Assembly (NCBI GenBank): GCA_034440635.1
Contig: JAOTON010002091.1
Coordinates: forward strand, 62,001 to 126,000
Direction: 5' to 3'
Origin: Lepas anatifera
Taxonomy: Eukaryota; Arthropoda; Thecostraca; Lepadidae
DNA: 64,000 nt
The translations under genes were made by a program, and so were the position numbers. Below the pieces are notes generated by a model. The model searched no databases, had not been told where the DNA came from, and saw only the letters and a program-made list of their open reading frames with translations. This document shows, piece by piece, positions 59,181 to 64,000 of this stretch (positions are counted from its first letter, which is position 1; the number at the start of each line of letters is the position of its first letter).

Positions 59181-59417
59181 TTATTCGTAAAATGTGTAGA
59201 ACAACACGGCAACGCAATTCTGCTCCTGCACGATCTTGTCCAGGATTTTAGTGCTGACCTCCTCGATCTGGTCTGGAAGCTCCATGGTGTCCAAATTGGT
59301 GAGGAACTCCAGTACGGAATCCTCGTCCATCAAGTCACCGCACTGAGTGACAGTTGCCCCGTCTTGCCCACCCTGGACCATGTAGGGAGGCCATCCACTG
59401 TTGTTTGAGAGGCTCAA
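59181..59417 (-). pseudogene. Thioredoxin-repeat-like exon fragment, truncated
   Basis: On the minus strand, after a CACTCAG acceptor-like site at about 59343, the frame reads CGDLMDEDSVLEFLTNLDTM and continues to IEEVSTKILDKIVQEQNCVAVLFY. The pattern GDL-x-DE-x-x-VLE-[WF]-L ... IE-x-V-x-x-x-(I/L)L-x-x-(I/L)(I/V) ... VAVLFY is the repeat boundary I recall in multi-thioredoxin-fold, calsequestrin-like proteins of arthropods. A thioredoxin domain should continue after LFY, but here a stop follows four residues later, overlapping an AATAAA. The part before CGDL (residues MSLSNN... onward) looks like intron. No other exon of such a gene was found nearby, so it is a truncated copy or an alternative terminal exon. 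Confidence 0.4.
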
Positions 59418-59735
59418 ACACTACTGTGTGCGGTGTTGCAAATGTATCCCGAAAAAGTATATATTTCAAAACGTGCCATATTGAAGTCCTGCTTCAGTTA
59501 TGCCGCCCGGACAAAAAAGTAACGTTTAACAAATAATGGAGAAATGCACAAAGCACGTTTTTGGTTAGATGTTTGATTATGCATATATTGATTTACGAAC
59601 CGTGTTAGAAATTATCAGCACGGGAAACATGTGCTAATGTTATAATAATAGGAAATATGTTAAATGTCAAATAATATTAAAACATATATTTATTCTCGGT
59701 AGAATTCAGTGCATTCTCTCACACTTGCCCACGAC

Positions 59736-59895
59736 CAGTGACATATACATGGAGGCGCTACGGGGCTCAAGCCCACCACCCCCACCCCAGCCTGAGCGCC
59801 TATAGTTATCATATAGTGGGAGGTTATTCGAGGTCAAGGTGGGGTTGAGCCCCCCCCCTCCCCCTCCCCGAAATGAAAGTGTGGATCCGCCACTG
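59736..59895. mobile_element. hAT-like MITE
   Basis: Left end worn (CAGTGACATATACATGG), right end GTGGATCCGCCACTG. The interior resembles the 771 copy (GCCTATAGTTA, GAGGTTATTCGAGG). Confidence 0.5.
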
Positions 59896-61025
59896 CCCTT
59901 CACTACTGTGTGACGGCAACGGAGAATCAACGTACCCTACACTCGCTGATCCAGAGGGCGCTTTGATATATTGTTTTTTTCAGTTTGTCCTGATATCAAT
60001 TGTATGCCCGCCACAGCACGCCTGATGCTTGGTTATTTTATATGGATGTCGCTTCTGGTAAACTCACGCCATGTCGCTTTGCAATATCTCCTGGAATTGT
60101 CTCTGAGTATTTTTTAGTATGGCAGGCCTACTTGCTAAAGAAATAAACGTTACAGCAGAACATCAGGTTATGAAATATTTCTTCATAACGTTATAAAGAT
60201 GGAAATGTCTTGTTCGAAAGCTGCATAGGCATCGCGGATATTGTCATGTATTGATTTTGTCTTCGCTTTCTTCAGGCTTCGCCTTCTTCAGGTGGCTTAA
60301 ATACTGTTCGTTTCTATTGGACTGCATTTACGCTGCTGCTTCTTTGGCTTGCGATGGTGTTTCTTTGGTGGATGCTCCACATCTATCCTACTAATGCATG
60401 TCTCGATAGGAAAAAACGCAGTGTGCAACCACGAATTGCTTGTAATTCTCAACGCGACGAATAGCTTAGTTCAAATCCAAATGAAGTGGGCATATTCCCT
60501 TTAATGCAAAAGTAATGTCTGATTTGGAGATTGAGACACGTTAGAGCTTAGGGTGGCGACTGCAGTTAGCTTTGGTGATTTTCTTAAGGCCGGGTTGTTG
60601 GAAGACATTTCTGTCACGCTTCAATCCTGTGCTGTAGCACGGGCGGAGAACAGAAACACGGCCGATGCGTGGTTAACCAGTCCGCATCTGTATGTAGAGC
60701 TGATCCCCGGTTGTACATAACTGACCCCTGGCTGTATGCAGTTGGCTCCCGGCTGTTGGTGGCTGGTCGCCGACTATACCCTCAGCTTTGGTCCGTCTCG
60801 AGCGGGGCTCATCTTGGCCCGGATAACTCGGGGCATGTCCTGGTGTCGCTGTTTTTTTCGATCGCACGTTAGTGTATCTGTAATAATTATTGTCGGGGTG
60901 TACCGACGCACCGGCAGATTTTTTTGGGCGGGGGGGAGTGGGGGACTTATCGACGCACCAACTGCCAGGGCCATATGTATGTTGTCACCAACTCTCTCCC
61001 TGTTGGAAGAGTTTCTCGGTAGCCA

Positions 61026-61106
61026 GCTTGCCCCTTGTTCAGGGCAGCCGCCGGGCCTTGAACCCGGATCGGCTGAATGGTCGCTTACCACTCCACTACA
61101 GCGCCC
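61026..61106 (-). mobile_element. tRNA-derived sequence
   Basis: Minus strand GTAGTGGAGTGGTAAGC and a perfect T-arm CCGGGTTCAAGGCCCGG. The acceptor and anticodon stems do not pair well, so it is likely a SINE head or pseudo-tRNA. Confidence 0.45.
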
Positions 61107-61323
61107 TCTGGTCCCGTAGATGTATGGCGGTGTGAATGTTATACACGCATTCGCCTCCGAGCTGTACTGTAGGTAAAAGAGCGTGTAACTTCGACAACTC
61201 CCATGCTCGGAGTTGTGGTGTAAAATGTTGGGGTTTTACGATAGACGAGTTGGTAATGTCTTACTGTTCCGCCAAATTACACCGTTTCTGGATGGATGAC
61301 AGGGAACAGAACGCTGTTTATTC

Positions 61324-61376
61324 TGGGCACCCGCCGGGACTTGAACCCGGGACATTTGCCTGAAGCGGGCGCTTAG
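61324..61376 (-). mobile_element. tRNA-derived fragment
   Basis: Minus strand T-arm CCGGGTTCAAGTCCCGG followed by CGGGTGCCC; only the 3' half of a tRNA-like fold is visible. Confidence 0.4.
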
Positions 61377-61379
61377 TAG

Positions 61380-63605
61380 CATTGCATTTATTTTTCCTCG
61401 CATGCAAATGGGAACTTTGTCGCATATATCGGCCTGGGTTTAGTCAGCTGAGACGTCCTTCACTGTTCCTGAGCGGCTCTGGGAGGTTGATTTATGCACC
61501 GATCTAAACTTCATCTATGCACCGATCTAACCTCATTTGTTATGTTCTGAATAAAAGATAAACTTGAGTTAGTGAGTGAGGCATGCTACTTCCATCTGTG
61601 AAATATGGTACGATTTTTGTTTATCAAGTTTGAATTACTATCAGAAACAAAAATCCGTTTATAGGTGGGCTGAAGTTCTCGGAGAGCTTCATGAAGATGG
61701 GTTGCTGTCTGAAATATTAAAAAGAATGTCGTTTCACCCTAGGAAGATTCCGAAGAGAAAGACAGTGTCCAAAATTCTGAAAATATTGTATATCTTGAAT
61801 CTGTTTAGGGTTAAGGGTCATTCCTTCCTCATACATATAGGTGAAGCAATATAATAGAGCCGAAGACAAACATTATTGTGTCTCCGCTTCTGTTTTGCGG
61901 GTCAAGTATAAGTTGTTGAAGTACCTAGCTGTATCCCATTTCAGAATTTGACTCACTCGCGTTCCCTATGTTAATGGTAGGCATGCCCTCTTCTCCAAGA
62001 CGATACCGCTGTACACTACCACTGAGTATGAACTCGCTTTATTTCAGCGTATGCGCCGGTAAGTGAGCAACAGCAATAGCAACTGGCGGCGTCTGGTCAC
62101 CATGGCAACGACTCGCTCGGACAGGCGACATCGCGAACGCTCCGAGTCTCCAAGAAACGCGAACACGGTCGACTGGTGGGCTGTTACCAGGACAGCATCT
62201 GTCCAATTCAAGACTGGTGCAGCAAAGACACGAGAAGTCTCCCGACTGGAAACCGGTAACATCTAGGAAGGCAACGGCTTAAGCGGATGGTGCTCAGACA
62301 CGAAGTGCTTGGCTGGTATAGAGGGTAGGCTTTGCTTTCAGTTTGATTTGTTTTGACAAAGATCTGTCACAAAATCCGAGTGCGGCCCCGCATAATCATT
62401 GGCGTGGAAAGATTGTAGTTGATTATCGTTAGACCTGCGTCCAAAACGGACCGATGGCTGCCAGTGGCGCAGGCTTTGAATTTTTCCCCTACATCGAAAG
62501 TACCCGTGTTTACTTGAATCTCGCGTTTGTTTGGGGTTTTCGTGTGAGCAGCTTTGTGTCGGACGCCTGTATTTGCCGTGAACCGAAGGCAAAAGACGCG
62601 AATGTATATAAAGATTGATCCCCAATGTCGCTTCCATTCCACAAATGAAACGATGCGTCGTTCGTGTTCGGCGTGAAATCCAGTGACTGGTGACTATCTG
62701 TGATCTTCGTGCTGCGTGCTGCGTGAAGAAACACTAAGCCACTGAAAACGTGGAGACAACCAGAGCGACGCTAGCGCCGCCTTTGTGCAACGGCAGCCGA
62801 GCGAACTAGAGAGCGGTGGAGTTGTGAGTTTGTGACATCACCGACAACAATGCCAAAGATTTTCGTGATGTGAATCGGCGTGATTTGTGTGTTGGAGAGA
62901 GTCTGCTACAGAAAGAGAAAGATGTGAATGTGCGTAATGGGGTGAAATCTGTGGGTGCGTGAATTATTGGTGAGCTGAAGTCTTCAGATTGAGGAGTATG
63001 TGGTCGTTTGGTGTGCGATGCGAGTTGTAGACCTGGCAATTTCAAAGAGCGATCAGATTATACAAGGGAAATATTCGATCGTGTGGAAAGGGCTGGGGGA
63101 TTTGGGTAGCAGCAACAGTGAGGTGGCCACAGCATACTGTAGTAAAATATCTGTAAACTATCGGTATTCAAAATTGGGCAAGCTGGAATTATTGAGGGGT
63201 AGTATAAACTTGTGCGTTTTCTTTCGTTTCCGGCTTCTCGTCACATCGGTGTTAACCTGGGTCTTAAACCTATGTGTGAACCAGCTTGAGGGAGGACTCA
63301 TGTTGTGATGGCGCCTTGGTTTTAGTTTTCAATCGTGTTTTGACAGATTCCCGGGGAAGCTCATATGACCTGCATCTGTGATTGCCCCTTGCATTCCGTT
63401 TATTTGCAGATGGTGGTGTCGCTTGTATGTGTTGTGGTGCGAATCATTCCCTAGCTTCGAACGTAGAGTTCCTGCGGTGTTCTTAAGTAGCTGGATCCAT
63501 TTATATGTGTCATTCCAGAATAAAGCTATGTGATTCTGTGCGATTTATCTGTTGTGGCGTTTTAGTCGAGGGTGCCACACTAGGGGGCGGAGCGGCGGAA
63601 CTGAA
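61380..63605. other. Possible long 3' UTR or intergenic sequence
   Basis: TTTATTTCAG at 62037-62046 and an AATAAA at 63519-63524 could bound an alternative terminal exon of the CCSER-like gene; nothing else is recognised. Confidence 0.25.
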
Positions 63606-63905
63606 AGGGAATGTGGCAGCTTGGTCGAATCCTGGAATTTAGTGTAATTAAGCGTAGCTTTAGCCGAAAATAATGAAACCGCTCATGATTTCTCTAAAAA
63701 TGTACAATAAGCTCAATATTTTGATTTTTAAAATACTCCTCTAGAAAAGAAATAAATATCCGCCTGTGGATGATGTCACGATCTGGCAACCACTACCATA
63801 CCCGAAACGCTTCAAGGGCTTCGATTGGCTGATGCTCATCGTGACCTCAGCATATGTCGTCACACCAGCAGCTCACAGCAATGGCCGCCTGGCGAGAGGT
63901 ACAGG
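63606..63905 (+). mobile_element. TTAA MITE family 2, copy 3 (right end unseen)
   Basis: AGGGAATGTGGCAGCTTGG opens a stretch highly similar to copy 1. The left TTAA has decayed to CTGA. Similarity fades at about 63905, and no right terminal repeat appears before the window ends. Confidence 0.55.
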
Positions 63906-64000
63906 GTAGTCTTCGGCTGACTTGCCACCGCCTCTGATAATCCCTGACCCTCTCGCCCATACCTGGACCACGTGACCTCACAGTGAAGTGGGCGGTTGGC

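Noticed and set aside
61026..61106. Functional tRNA gene
   Set aside because: T-arm is perfect but the acceptor and anticodon stems do not pair, so tRNA-derived repeat is more likely.

Overview
The window looks like animal nuclear DNA. Coding exons are short, GC-rich, bounded by GT/AG splice sites and separated by introns of up to about 41 kb. The rest is mobile elements, tRNA-derived SINEs, minisatellites and two very long dinucleotide tracts. No operons, Shine-Dalgarno sites or prokaryotic genes are seen. The species cannot be fixed from sequence alone. A thioredoxin-repeat-like exon at 59.2-59.4 kb and the mix of repeats suggest an invertebrate, perhaps an arthropod (inference).

The backbone is one plus-strand gene with exons at 7071-7349, 8292-10564, 10946-11105, 52259-52376, 53521-53632, 54768-54905, 56568-56690 and 57129-57161. 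Its conceptual product is long, Ser/Pro-rich and disordered, with a short conserved C-terminal helical region and coiled coil. From motif order I infer a CCSER/FAM190 (coiled-coil serine-rich) family member. Two reading-frame problems, near 9882-9885 and at the 52376/53521 junction, both lie at G homopolymers. A CpG-rich segment at 34.3-35.2 kb ends in a small ATG exon (35128-35177). Its phase fits the 52259 exon, so it may be an internal promoter for a short isoform.

Mobile elements fill the introns. At 49246-51851 is a Penelope-like retroelement with reverse transcriptase and GIY-YIG domains, minus strand, between 154-bp inverted pLTR-like ends that carry a hammerhead-ribozyme-like core. 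Two further copies of that core sit head to head in an orphan palindrome at 38283-38517. At 35245-37553 is a decayed piggyBac element between TTAA sites. There are two families of TTAA-flanked MITEs plus one related element. More than a dozen short hAT-like MITEs begin CAGNGGCGGATCCAGG, many with near-perfect 8-bp target duplications. Also present are a 1.3-kb hAT-like element carrying a nested TTAA MITE, tRNA-derived SINEs and a 1.8-kb foldback structure.

Minisatellites are frequent. Several have units that contain splice-site-like strings and lie beside real or candidate exons, most clearly at 51.87-52.26 kb. I see no evidence of a complete novel multi-gene system. The most unusual features are the hammerhead-bearing palindromes, the perfect 56-bp inverted repeat at 38.5 kb, the possible internal promoter, and the splice-site-bearing minisatellites.
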